Shown here: positions 25,442 through 33,477 of the stretch, piece after piece
How positions within the stretch are numbered: position 1 is the first letter of the stretch
How the letters are laid out: every line of letters begins with the position of its first letter
Source of the DNA: Lachnospiraceae bacterium
GTDB lineage: Bacteria; Bacillota; Clostridia; Lachnospirales; Lachnospiraceae
NCBI GenBank assembly: GCA_017461725.1
Contig: JAFTXG010000007.1
Location: 1-64,000, forward strand
Length of the DNA: 64,000 nucleotides
Reading direction: 5' to 3'
Position numbers and translations under genes: made by a program
Notes under the pieces: model-generated
What the model saw: the letters and a program-made list of their open reading frames with translations, nothing else
The model's database searches: none
What the model was told of the DNA's origin: nothing

Positions 25442-26725
25442 TCAATCCTCTACCATCAACTGGATAATCTCTTTGTCGGTCTCAGCCATCCCGTCGTGAG
25501 CCAATCGGCCCACGCTGGCGATGGTCTTTTCCACGCCCTTTTTGACGATGCCGTCACCACCGACAAACTGATTTCCTTTAAGGAACATATGATATCCCAA
25601 AATACCGGCATCCACCGCAGAGGCAATCTTTCCCGCGCAGGAGGCCTTCGCTCCGTCACAGACGATACCGGACACGATGGCCAGTGAATTCACCAGTGTG
25701 TGGGAGACCTCACGGTATCCGCCGCCCAGCAGATACGCGATACCGGCTCCGCTTCCGCAGCCCGCGCTGACCGCTCCGCAATAAGCCGACAGACGACCGA
25801 TACCGGTCTTCAAATGGATCGTGCAGAGATTTGACACCACCAGTGCACGGTACATCCTTTCCTCATCGATCCCCAGCTCTCTCGCATAGATCACCACCGG
25901 AACGCTGGCGGTGATACCCTGATTTCCGCTGCCGCTGTTAATCACCACCGGCATCTCACAGCCATTCATACGGGCATCCGAGCCGGCTGCCGCCCAGGCC
26001 TTCGCCTTAATCTTCACATCGCCGCCGTAGACCTCCAGCAGAACCTTTCCCACGTTTGCACCGTAAGGATTTTTTAGCCCTTCGGCTGCAATCGCCATAT
26101 TGCACTCCACCTGGCGGGACAATACAGGCTTCACATCCTCCAGATCCACGCTGTCCGCAAATTGCAGAATAGACTTCACGCTCAGCACGGAGCGGTCCGT
26201 CAACGTCTGTACCAGCTCCTCACTGCACCCGGAATTCTCCACGATCTGCGGCACCCCGTTCTTCTCCACCGTCACAATGTTCGTGTGGAAGTCCACAATG
26301 CGCACATATGCGCTGTGCTCTCCGGCGTAAACCGTCACACCGATATCAAAAATATGTCCAAAATCAACCGGCTCCACCTCAATCGGGGTCACTGCCTGAT
26401 AAGCCTTCATCTCCTCGGCCTGCTCGGCTGTCACTGCGGCCAACACCTCCAGCTTTTTGGAACTGTCCCCGGCCACGATACCCGCCGCTGCCGCTGCCGC
26501 AATCCCTTTCTGACCGCCGGTATTCGGTACGATAACACTCTTTACATTCTTAATGATATTTCCGCTGACGGAAACCTTAACTGCAGTGGGAAGCTCACCC
26601 AAGGTCTCGCGTGCAACCGCACCTGCATAGGCAATGGCGATCGGCTCCGTGCACCCCATCGCCGGAACCAGTTCCTCTTTCAAAATTTGTACATAATCAT
26701 CGTAAAATGCAAATCTTTCGTTCAT
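25442..26725 (-). CDS. L-cysteine desulfidase-like protein (YhaM/CyuA, UPF0597 family)
   Basis: A 427-residue member of the family related to the catalytic chain of iron-sulfur L-serine dehydratases. Family members split cysteine to pyruvate, ammonia and sulfide. Visible signatures are LVPAMGCTEPIAIAYAGA at the N-terminus, VPNTGGQKGIAAAAAAGIVAG, NSGSGNQGITASVPVV, CGAVSAGCGSGAGIAYLLGG and CDGAKASCAGKIA; the spread Cys residues would ligate a 4Fe-4S cluster. GAGGAGG lies 5 nt before the ATG. It is divergent from a DeoR-type regulator, which is its probable controller. Confidence 0.85.
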   Translation of the reverse strand: MNERFAFYDDYVQILKEELVPAMGCTEPIAIAYAGAVARETLGELPTAVKVSVSGNIIKNVKSVIVPNTGGQKGIAAAAAAGIVAGDSSKKLEVLAAVTAEQAEEMKAYQAVTPIEVEPVDFGHIFDIGVTVYAGEHSAYVRIVDFHTNIVTVEKNGVPQIVENSGCSEELVQTLTDRSVLSVKSILQFADSVDLEDVKPVLSRQVECNMAIAAEGLKNPYGANVGKVLLEVYGGDVKIKAKAWAAAGSDARMNGCEMPVVINSGSGNQGITASVPVVIYARELGIDEERMYRALVVSNLCTIHLKTGIGRLSAYCGAVSAGCGSGAGIAYLLGGGYREVSHTLVNSLAIVSGIVCDGAKASCAGKIASAVDAGILGYHMFLKGNQFVGGDGIVKKGVEKTIASVGRLAHDGMAETDKEIIQLMVED

Positions 26726-26763
26726 TGTTACCTCCTCAACCGCTTGATAACCGTCCTGGGCTA

Positions 26764-26792
26764 ATCATATCAGTTGGCGGCCACATTGTCAA
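26764..26792 (-). promoter_or_regulatory. Promoter of the desulfidase-like gene
   Basis: TTGACA (26792-26787), 17-bp spacer and TATGAT (26769-26764). The divergent regulator promoter lies 18 bp away. Confidence 0.7.
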
Positions 26793-26809
26793 CATCAAGT
26801 CGTTATCAT

Positions 26810-26838
26810 TTGACAAATCAATCACAGTGTGGTACTAT
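26810..26838 (+). promoter_or_regulatory. Promoter of the DeoR-family gene
   Basis: TTGACA (26810-26815), 17-bp spacer and TACTAT (26833-26838). Its closeness to the opposite promoter allows one operator to control both directions. Confidence 0.7.
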
Positions 26839-26896
26839 CATTCGGGACATTCAATCACATATAAGCACAAATGAGCGTAAAGGAGCATCTGTCATC

Positions 26897-27658
26897 ATGT
26901 TTTACACCGAACGCCAAAAACAAATCATCAACCATCTTGAAACCCACGAAAACGTGTCTGTCCAGGAGCTGTCAGAGCTTTTATTTGCCAGTACCAGCAC
27001 CATCCGGCGGGATCTCTCCGAGCTCGAGTCCATCGGCATTCTGCGCCGTGTTCACGGAGGTGCGGTCCTCACCAGCGGAACCAACTTTGATACTCCGGCA
27101 CCGATGCGCCGCGTTCTGCAGCAGACAGAGAAAGAGCTGATTGCTCAGCTGGCTTCACGCTTTCTTTCCAGTTCGACCAACTACTTTTTCGACTCCAGCA
27201 CCACAGCCCGACACCTCGTCATGAAACTGGTTGATTATATTGATGTCCGCATCGCCACCAACGGATTAGGATTATTGTCGGTGCTCTCCAGTTCAAACAA
27301 CCTGGACGTCCTGTCCTGCGGCGGATATCTCCGCTCCCCCTACGACGAATTCACCGGAACCGTGGCGATTCAGTCCATTCAAAATATGAGTGCAGACTAC
27401 TTTTTCTTCTCCTGCGCAGGTTTTTCCCTGACACAGGGCGCAACCGAATTCAGCGATGAAAATGTAGCGGTAAAGCAGGCCTTTTTCCAACATTCCAAAA
27501 AACACATTTTGTTGTGCGACCATACAAAATTCGGAAAGGAATATTTCTTCAAATCCTTAGATCTCCGGGATATCGATTATGTGGTGACTGACCAGGAACC
27601 GGAGGATAAAACGTTTATTGAGGTCCTCGGCGACCGGCTGATCTATCCTCAGGATTGA
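26897..27658 (+). CDS. DeoR/GlpR-family transcriptional regulator
   Basis: The start at 26897 (MFYTERQKQIINHLETHENV) is the canonical family N-terminus, with AAAGGAG 11 nt upstream; 41 earlier codons are not supported. The helix-turn-helix is VQELSELLFASTSTIRRDLSELE with the family loop VHGGAV. The effector domain shows FFDSSTTARHLV, ATNGLGLLSVL and DHTKFGKEYF, as in sugar-phosphate-sensing members. It has 253 residues, a normal length. It likely controls the divergent desulfidase-like gene. Confidence 0.92.
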   Translation: MFYTERQKQIINHLETHENVSVQELSELLFASTSTIRRDLSELESIGILRRVHGGAVLTSGTNFDTPAPMRRVLQQTEKELIAQLASRFLSSSTNYFFDSSTTARHLVMKLVDYIDVRIATNGLGLLSVLSSSNNLDVLSCGGYLRSPYDEFTGTVAIQSIQNMSADYFFFSCAGFSLTQGATEFSDENVAVKQAFFQHSKKHILLCDHTKFGKEYFFKSLDLRDIDYVVTDQEPEDKTFIEVLGDRLIYPQD

Positions 27659-27784
27659 TCACCACCGGATACCACCATGGCCATATTCCCTTTTCCCTAT
27701 TTGCTTTCTCAAACAAAAAAAGCCCCTTCATGGGACCCCGGCTGAACAAGTATTCGCAGAAAACACTTTACATATCCATAAAAT

Positions 27785-27838
27785 AGAACTAACCCCTGAT
27801 CGAACTGTTTTCCAACAACTCAATCAGGGGTTAGTTCT
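27785..27838. terminator. Long perfect hairpin between convergent transcripts
   Basis: A 16-bp perfect stem (AGAACTAACCCCTGAT / ATCAGGGGTTAGTTCT) with a 22-nt loop. On the minus strand it is followed by ATTTTAT, making it the probable 3' end of the candidate RNA. It may also stop the DeoR transcript on the plus strand, where the T-tract is poor. Confidence 0.6.
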
Positions 27839-28182
27839 GTGGATTCTTGATATCTAACATCCTTGGTTAACCTCTCTTTCTACAGATTTCATGATTGACG
27901 ATCTTTTTTCTCTCTCCCTGAAATTCATCCCGATATATTTTTTTCATTTCCTATTTCTCAAAGTGAGAATCCGCCATTCGAGAATTTCCTTTGATTGAAA
28001 ATTAATCGTCTCTGACCCGCCGCTTTTCTGATCTTAAGTCTATTTGCTTTCGGCTGTTCTTTCTTTTATCTCTCGATAAATATTTTCTTTTCTCTATATC
28101 AGCCGTTCCTCTATTTGCTTTCGACTTATGTCATCAGCTTAGGATCCTTAGGTTTTTTACCTGTACATTGGTATCACCTCTT
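27785..28182 (-). ncRNA. Candidate structured noncoding RNA of about 400 nt
   Basis: The transcript would start near 28182 from a good promoter and end at the 27785 hairpin. No frame longer than a few dozen codons is open across it. Nested complementary arms are visible. In domain 1, 28123-28127 pairs with 28036-28040, 28100-28105 with 28051-28056, and a GAGA-loop hairpin lies at 28065-28080; two CGAAAGCAAATAGA-type strands face each other between the stems. In domain 2, 28005-28010 pairs with 27897-27902, 27982-27988 with 27920-27926, and a hairpin lies at 27955-27969. The RNA is purine-rich. It could belong to a known large RNA class (OLE, ROOL, GOLLD-like) or be new; I cannot tell. Confidence 0.5.
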
Positions 28183-28188
28183 GACTGT

Positions 28189-28217
28189 AATATAGCACAA
28201 ATGAATCAACTTTTCAA
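28189..28217 (-). promoter_or_regulatory. Promoter of the candidate structured RNA
   Basis: TTGAAA (28217-28212), 17-bp spacer and TATATT (28194-28189). AGAGGTG and an ATG follow, but that frame stops after three codons (MYR), so protein coding is unlikely. Confidence 0.6.
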
Positions 28218-28292
28218 TACGGAAAAATATACAAATTTCACTATATTTTTTTATTCAAACCGCAGAATCGAATCCATTCGCACGATTTCCTA

Positions 28293-28366
28293 TTGACAAA
28301 AGGCCTTGCTGTTTGATATGCTGAATATGTTGGGGCCGATCATCTGACCGGCCCCATTTTTATTTG
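28293..28366 (+). other. Promoter followed at once by a terminator
   Basis: TTGACA (28293-28298) and TATGCT (28317-28322) are 18 bp apart. The start point would be only a few bases before a GGGGCCG / CGGCCCC hairpin (28332-28355) with ATTTTTATTT. The product would be an RNA of about 40 nt. Alternatively the hairpin serves the convergent peptidase gene, but the minus strand lacks a T-tract. Confidence 0.4.
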
Positions 28367-28386
28367 TGTTCAGTTTTGTTCGGAAA

Positions 28387-29511
28387 TCATTCATCCATGG
28401 TCATCAGTGTCAGCACCATCTGCGTCATCCTGCACAGTTCATCCACTGTGGTGTACTCCTTACAGGAGTGGCACTGCTCCATGGCCGAGGCCACGACCAG
28501 CCCATCCATGCCCCTGTTGGCAAACACATTCAGATCACTGCCGCCAAAGGTCTCACAGAGATCCGGCTCCACGCCCATCTCCTCACATGCCTTACAGAAC
28601 CGCTGCACCGCGCGGCTGTTTAAGTCGATCTCATAGGCCTTGATACAAACCTCACTCTCGGCAATAATCTCCGTGCCCGCGGCTTTCGCCTCTCTGCGGA
28701 AGGTCTCAATGATATGCTCCGTCTGTGCCAGCGCCTTTTCATGATTGTAGCCCCGGACCTCACCGGTGACCACGCAGCTCTCCGGAACAATATTCGTGGC
28801 AGCGCCGCCAGCGATTGTACCGATATTCGCCGTGGTCTCCTCATCCACATGGCCAAACTGCAGCTTTGCAATGGCCCCTGATGCGATCCGGATCGCATGG
28901 ATCCCCTGCTCCGGCGCGAATCCTGCATGGGCTGCCTTTCCCTTCACCTCAATCCGAATAGAAATGATCGTCGGAGCCTTTCTGGCCGCGTGGCCGGTCT
29001 GACCGGTCAGATCAAACACATAGGCATCCTTCGCCTTAATTTTAGACATATCCAGCGCATTGACACCCTTGCCGTAAACCTCCTCTCCGGTGGTAAACAC
29101 GATCTCAATGGGTCCGTGAGGGATATCCTCCTCGATAATCACCTGCAGCGCCTCCAGAATGCCGGAAACACCGGCCAGATCATCCGCGCCCAGAATCGTA
29201 TCGCCCGCCGAAGTGATCAGCCCGTCCTCATGAATGATCGCCCTTTTCCCAAACGCAGGCGCCACTGTATCCATATGACAGGAGTACATCACCGGCGGAA
29301 TATCCAGGGTTCCGGGAAGCTTTGCGATCAGATTGCCGCAATTGCTGCCGGACACCTTCGCCGTGTCATCCTCCTCCACAGACAATCCCAACGCCAACAG
29401 ACGCGCCTTCAGCTCAGCGCACATCTCCCGCTCTCCGTAAGAAGGGCTGTCAATGGACACCAGCTTTGTAAATGTATCCAAAAGTCTTTCACGATTAATC
29501 TTCATACTCAT
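28387..29511 (-). CDS. M20-family metallopeptidase (PepT-like)
   Basis: A zinc aminopeptidase or tripeptidase of the M20/M42 group, acting in the cytosol. Metal and catalytic motifs are SCHMDTVAP, ILGADDLAGVSGIL, TTGEEVYGKG and the C-terminal EQCHSCKE. KGKAAHAGFAPEQGIHAI is the dimerisation-domain signature, and GGSDLNVFANRG is the family C-terminal motif. The start at 29511 has GGAGG 5 nt upstream; two codons further in there is another ATG. It has 374 residues, a normal length. It is a single gene. Confidence 0.9.
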   Translation of the reverse strand: MSMKINRERLLDTFTKLVSIDSPSYGEREMCAELKARLLALGLSVEEDDTAKVSGSNCGNLIAKLPGTLDIPPVMYSCHMDTVAPAFGKRAIIHEDGLITSAGDTILGADDLAGVSGILEALQVIIEEDIPHGPIEIVFTTGEEVYGKGVNALDMSKIKAKDAYVFDLTGQTGHAARKAPTIISIRIEVKGKAAHAGFAPEQGIHAIRIASGAIAKLQFGHVDEETTANIGTIAGGAATNIVPESCVVTGEVRGYNHEKALAQTEHIIETFRREAKAAGTEIIAESEVCIKAYEIDLNSRAVQRFCKACEEMGVEPDLCETFGGSDLNVFANRGMDGLVVASAMEQCHSCKEYTTVDELCRMTQMVLTLMTMDE

Positions 29512-29599
29512 CTGTACCTCCACCATTAGCACCTTTCCCACCAGACATTCGGTCCACCGGCCTGTCATCGATGCACTTTCTCATTCATTATAATCGATT

Positions 29600-30844
29600 T
29601 TACCGAACTATACCATATTTTCTCAGCAATTCCACCCGCTGATTTCCGATTTTTACTGCCTCCACCGCATTATTATGCTCAGACAGCCTCGTTTCCTTAC
29701 GATATTTTAATATGCGATCTGCCCACGCCACCGGCAACAGCCACGGGAATTTCCGCAGATAGGGATAACGCGCCTCCAGCTTCACGGCAGCGGGGAACAC
29801 AGCCGCCAGAACGGCAGCCGCAGGCTTCTTTCCCTTTTTATCCGCGGACACCGCATCCAACGTGATATTGCTGCTATGTTTACGGCTCATGGTCGAGCCG
29901 CCATAAATGCCGGCGGACAGCAGGTCCTCCAGCATCGCCGTCTCGTCCGGCTCAATCTCCCGAAAGCACTCCGGATAACCGGCTTTCTCCGAATCAAATC
30001 CCAGATACCTCTGTCCGATCCGAAATATGGCCGCGACAAACACCTCCGCATGAATCTCACAGCAATTTCGGTAAACCCTCTCCCAATCAATCCGTCCGCC
30101 GTAAGCGTCCGCAAACATCACCATATCGCAGACCTGGCGAATGCCGAAGCCACTGTGTATAAAATGTTTAAACGCGTGGCAGATCAGATAAAACAGATGG
30201 TCCGTGTATTCCAGCGTGTGCACCACCTTCCCCCGGATATCTACCGGTATCGCACGCGCAAACACGTCCGCAAAAAAGCGGTTCAGATCACCGTACGCCT
30301 CCGACTCAGGCGGAAACAGGTGCGTATGCAGTTCAATGTACAGGGGGCTGTTTTCCTTCCGATAATCCACCTCATAGGCGGCTGCCTCTCTCTTGGCCTC
30401 ATCCGCACACAGTCCCAGCTTCTCCAACACCGCGTGGCACTGCTCATACTGCTGCGCAGGGATCAGCACATCCTCATCGCTGGAAATCCGGTGATCCGGA
30501 AGGGGATACAGCTCGCGGCAAATCACACCCTTGACCACCAGCGGCGTGATCCCTTCCCCCTTAAGCTGCTCATTCAGCTGCAGAAACTCCTCCGTCTTTA
30601 TGGCCTGCGTCATCACCTGATAGCGAACCATACGCTTAGAGCGGGCGAACGCCGCACTATCACCGTTTTTTACGTCCGGGACCGAATATATCGCTTCATA
30701 AACCAACGGCAGAACCTTTTGAGACTCCGCCAGGGCGAGAATCCGCTCCCACTCCTCCGCCGTGATCTCCCCCAACTGCTGTAAAGGCTCTCCCCGGAGG
30801 GCGGACTTGATAATCTTTAAAAATTGTTCGTTAATGTAAATCAC
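29600..30844 (-). CDS. Nucleotidyltransferase-family protein (NTP_transf_5-like)
   Basis: A 414-residue protein. After a helical N-terminus it shows VVKGVICRELYPLPDHR (from about residue 103) and SSDEDVLIP (121-129), the Lys/Gly and Asp-x-Asp pattern of the uncharacterised nucleotidyltransferase family PF14907, followed by HTLEYTDHLFYLICHAFKHF. Members are often encoded with RiPP genes; in some lasso peptide clusters a protein of this family acts with an HprK-like kinase to modify the peptide. Here it lies on the same strand as, and downstream of, operon A, separated by the SIR2 gene. The start is GTG with only a weak ribosome site. Confidence 0.75.
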   Translation of the reverse strand: MIYINEQFLKIIKSALRGEPLQQLGEITAEEWERILALAESQKVLPLVYEAIYSVPDVKNGDSAAFARSKRMVRYQVMTQAIKTEEFLQLNEQLKGEGITPLVVKGVICRELYPLPDHRISSDEDVLIPAQQYEQCHAVLEKLGLCADEAKREAAAYEVDYRKENSPLYIELHTHLFPPESEAYGDLNRFFADVFARAIPVDIRGKVVHTLEYTDHLFYLICHAFKHFIHSGFGIRQVCDMVMFADAYGGRIDWERVYRNCCEIHAEVFVAAIFRIGQRYLGFDSEKAGYPECFREIEPDETAMLEDLLSAGIYGGSTMSRKHSSNITLDAVSADKKGKKPAAAVLAAVFPAAVKLEARYPYLRKFPWLLPVAWADRILKYRKETRLSEHNNAVEAVKIGNQRVELLRKYGIVR

Positions 30845-30948
30845 TTCGCTTTCTGAAACTCATTCTGCGACTCAGGGTTCGCAGCACCGGGCAAATCTTT
30901 TGCAGTATCCTTTGCCGAATGATGTTAAATATTGGACATCCATCTAGC

Positions 30949-31107
30949 TTGACAATAGAATTCTTGTGTGATATCATATACACGATAAGTCACTCAAGTG
31001 ACTCAATTAAGCAACCTAAATGGTACTCTTAAGTACCAGATTTTTATGAAAGAAAGTTAGTAGTGTTTCTGGTGTGTACCAGAAAAGGTCTGCTAACTTT
31101 TTTTTGC
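30949..31107 (+). ncRNA. Candidate small RNA with promoter and bidirectional terminator
   Basis: The promoter is TTGACA (30949-30954), 17 bp and TATCAT (30972-30977). The predicted RNA (about 30984-31107) contains the dyads GTCACT-CA-AGTGAC and TGGTACT-CTTA-AGTACCA, then a two-tier terminator: GTTAGTAG / CTGCTAAC enclosing TTTCTGGT-GTGT-ACCAGAAA, followed by eight Ts. The terminator overlaps the stop codon of the SIR2 gene on the other strand, so the last part is antisense to that mRNA and serves both directions. Confidence 0.6.
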
Positions 31108-32694
31108 ATAATTCTCCATAAAATCAATATACATAACGCAACGTTTAAATGCAGTTGATGTGATTTTGGAGCCGGAAAACATCTCAAATATAGTTTTACA
31201 CTCCTGTCTAATCTCAGGAATAGTAAAATTAGATATGTTCTTCAGCAAAACAGATGCTTTTCTGTCAGCAGTAGGCTGTATATCCATCGCGGAATGCAAT
31301 TCATCTAAAGTGTTTACCTGTGGAAACGCATTCAGTTGCTTTATCTGAGTTTTTGGGATAATTTTCTCCACAGAGTTTCTCCGCTCAATATAATCAGCCA
31401 ATTTGCTTCCTTCTGCTATCGGTGTGCTACACGCACTTACATATTTAAACACCGGAATCAGGTGTGTATAAGGAATCGCTCTAAATCGTTCAAAACACAT
31501 GTTATCCGCATTTAACTTCTTATTATCAAACAGTATATCTTCCAAAATAGTTTCAACAGATACAACTCCATAACCTATCTTGTTTAAAATATCATCTCTA
31601 TAGCCTATCGCTATAGCGAGTGGTTTAGATGAAGTATCGATGTTTTCTAAATCATCCAAACCAACAATAATTGATTCGGCAGCCTCAGAGGCCACACTCT
31701 CATCAACTATTTTTTTAACTATTTTTCGTGTTGCACGAATTCTTGATGCTGCAATTCCAGGGACGATTTTATTTAACTTATCATATACCAGAGAAAAGTT
31801 ATCCGTTTCAATTTCAGTAATAGGAATCTCCACTTTATTTGCGGTGAAAAGAGTTCGTTTATTTTCCTTAAGACGCATTTCCCCTTTTTTATAGCTGATA
31901 AATATAAAATGATTGCTGATATCTTTTAATTCTCTGGCTGTCAAACACCCAAGGAAATCCTCTATAATATGCTGTATATTTTCATCCGTAAAAGAATACC
32001 CCATAAAAATAATGGGAGATTCAGCAAATAAGGTCAACATCTTTGCGATGATTAATTTTCGTGACGCATTGAAATTATCGTAATCTCTCTCCGTAATTAT
32101 AATTGACTTAGCATCAGTAATACTGCCATGAATCTTGTATATTTCAGCAATATTATAACTATCAGATGAAAACAACTCATTCTGATGGCAAAACACCTGA
32201 TAATCATTTTTAAAGACTTCTTCTTCCAAAAAACAGTCATAATTTGTCGTAATAACCGCAGAAATCTTATTTTTCAGCAATCTGAATTTCTCTATTTCCT
32301 CCTGCAAAGCGGGGTCTCGATTCACATTCAGTTTTTTAAAAAAACTCACTAAAAACATTTTATAAGGAGATATTCCCTGCTTTACCCACGCGGGATTTTT
32401 CGGATTACCAATTTTAATCTGCACTTTTCGCGCATAAAAGGCAGCATTAAAATCGTTTTCTATTACAGAAGCCAATCGGACGTTTTTTTCAAAATCCGAT
32501 AAATTATCACGATTGAACTTTTCAACATACTGTCCATAATAATAAGGGTCAGAATTTACTTGCTGAAAAGACAACTGAAGCAGACTTTCCCAATCGGGAA
32601 AATTATATAAGTATCGGCGTGAAAGCCCTGAGCCAATAAAAAGAACCGGCATCTTTTTGCTTTCAACAATTTTGTCCAAAATACATTTTGTCAT
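31093..32694 (-). CDS. SIR2-like domain protein, probable anti-phage defence
   Basis: A 533-residue protein with an N-terminal SIR2-like NAD-binding fold: FIGSGLS (19-25), ITTNYDCFLEE (148-158), KIHGSI (187-192) and MGYSFTDENI (231-240). The C-terminal 250 residues (VETILEDILFDN, AFKRCVMYIDFMENYAK) are unrecognised. Bacterial SIR2-domain proteins of this kind often degrade NAD+ to abort phage infection. The start at 32694 has GGGGGG 6 nt upstream; 22 earlier codons are doubtful. Its base composition is more AT-rich than that of its neighbours, suggesting transfer. It has its own promoter and sits inside the otherwise continuous operon A direction. Confidence 0.8.
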   Translation of the reverse strand: MTKCILDKIVESKKMPVLFIGSGLSRRYLYNFPDWESLLQLSFQQVNSDPYYYGQYVEKFNRDNLSDFEKNVRLASVIENDFNAAFYARKVQIKIGNPKNPAWVKQGISPYKMFLVSFFKKLNVNRDPALQEEIEKFRLLKNKISAVITTNYDCFLEEEVFKNDYQVFCHQNELFSSDSYNIAEIYKIHGSITDAKSIIITERDYDNFNASRKLIIAKMLTLFAESPIIFMGYSFTDENIQHIIEDFLGCLTARELKDISNHFIFISYKKGEMRLKENKRTLFTANKVEIPITEIETDNFSLVYDKLNKIVPGIAASRIRATRKIVKKIVDESVASEAAESIIVGLDDLENIDTSSKPLAIAIGYRDDILNKIGYGVVSVETILEDILFDNKKLNADNMCFERFRAIPYTHLIPVFKYVSACSTPIAEGSKLADYIERRNSVEKIIPKTQIKQLNAFPQVNTLDELHSAMDIQPTADRKASVLLKNISNFTIPEIRQECKTIFEMFSGSKITSTAFKRCVMYIDFMENYAKKS

Positions 32695-32731
32695 ATTAAC
32701 CCCCCATATAACCCTTTGAACCTTTGTAGAA

Positions 32732-32760
32732 ATTATAGCACACAAGCATAAAAGGCGCAA
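32732..32760 (-). promoter_or_regulatory. Promoter of the SIR2 gene
   Basis: TTGCGC (32760-32755), 17-bp spacer and TATAAT (32737-32732), close to the SIR2 start. A hairpin at 32837-32864 that overlaps the XRE stop separates it from operon A. Confidence 0.65.
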
Positions 32761-32863
32761 GGCAGAGACCGCAAACGTCCGAGCAGCATTGTATAGGCGT
32801 TTCTATATCGTATATACGTTTAATTTCCATATAACAGGAGCACGCCAGCCGTCTGACATGCTC

Positions 32864-33214
32864 CTATCTCAAATCATATAAGGCACTAATATAGCCCTCC
32901 ACCCTTTTTTGCGCATCCGAATCAAGATTCTGGTACTTCTCAACTAACCGATATTCCTTCGACTGCTTATCAATCACCATGCACTCTGTCTGCCTGTACT
33001 CCTTGTGCTTTTTATTCTCCGTCCCGGACAACAGCTCATAGGGCGAAATATCAAGCACTTCGCAGATAATCATTATTTTATCAGCGGAGGGATTTGTGCC
33101 TTTCCGTTTCCAGTCACTGATCGTGCTCTGTGAGATCCCGGTCCTGACTGCGAACTCCATCTGAGACAGGCCTCTCTCCGCAAGGTATTTGTATATACGT
33201 TCACTTATCAACAT
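32864..33214 (-). CDS. XRE-family transcriptional regulator, last gene of operon A
   Basis: A 116-residue protein with an N-terminal Cro/CI-type helix-turn-helix (LAERGLSQMEFAVRTGISQS, TISDWKRKGTNPSADKI) and a short C-terminal helix. Its ATG overlaps the stop of the PqqD-like gene (TGATG), so it is translationally coupled. It may regulate operon A; promoter-like AT-rich dyads (TATATCGTATATA) lie just after it. Operon B has the same TGATG junction but the frame stops after four codons, so the regulator is absent there. Confidence 0.88.
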   Translation of the reverse strand: MLISERIYKYLAERGLSQMEFAVRTGISQSTISDWKRKGTNPSADKIMIICEVLDISPYELLSGTENKKHKEYRQTECMVIDKQSKEYRLVEKYQNLDSDAQKRVEGYISALYDLR

Positions 33215-33477
33215 CAGTCAATGATCCCCATTTCTCTCAGCTTCCGCAGGAACTGCGCCGTATCCGCCGAAGCCACCTCCCGGGTGACCTCGTAATCCGC
33301 CAGAATGCGCTCCACGATCTGCACCTCATCGGACACCTCGGGAAGTATATCCCAGATGAAGGCCGCCAGTTCATTGAGGACGAACAGGCCGTTGGAATCG
33401 TACACGGTTTTTCCGACGGGCACTAAAATGGTGTCCCCGGCAATCTCACGCTTGATCAGCTGTTTCTTTATCTTCAT
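33214..33477 (-). CDS. PqqD-like RiPP recognition protein, operon A
   Basis: An 87-residue PqqD-family protein (LVPVGKTVYDSNGLFVLNEL, FIWDILPEVSDEVQIVERIL, AQFLRKLREMGIID). Such proteins bind the leader of a precursor peptide and present it to a radical SAM enzyme. The start overlaps the 3' end of the radical SAM gene by 32 nt, and the stop overlaps the XRE start. The amino acid sequence is identical to the operon B copy at 47155, although other genes of the two operons have diverged. Confidence 0.88.
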   Translation of the reverse strand: MKIKKQLIKREIAGDTILVPVGKTVYDSNGLFVLNELAAFIWDILPEVSDEVQIVERILADYEVTREVASADTAQFLRKLREMGIID

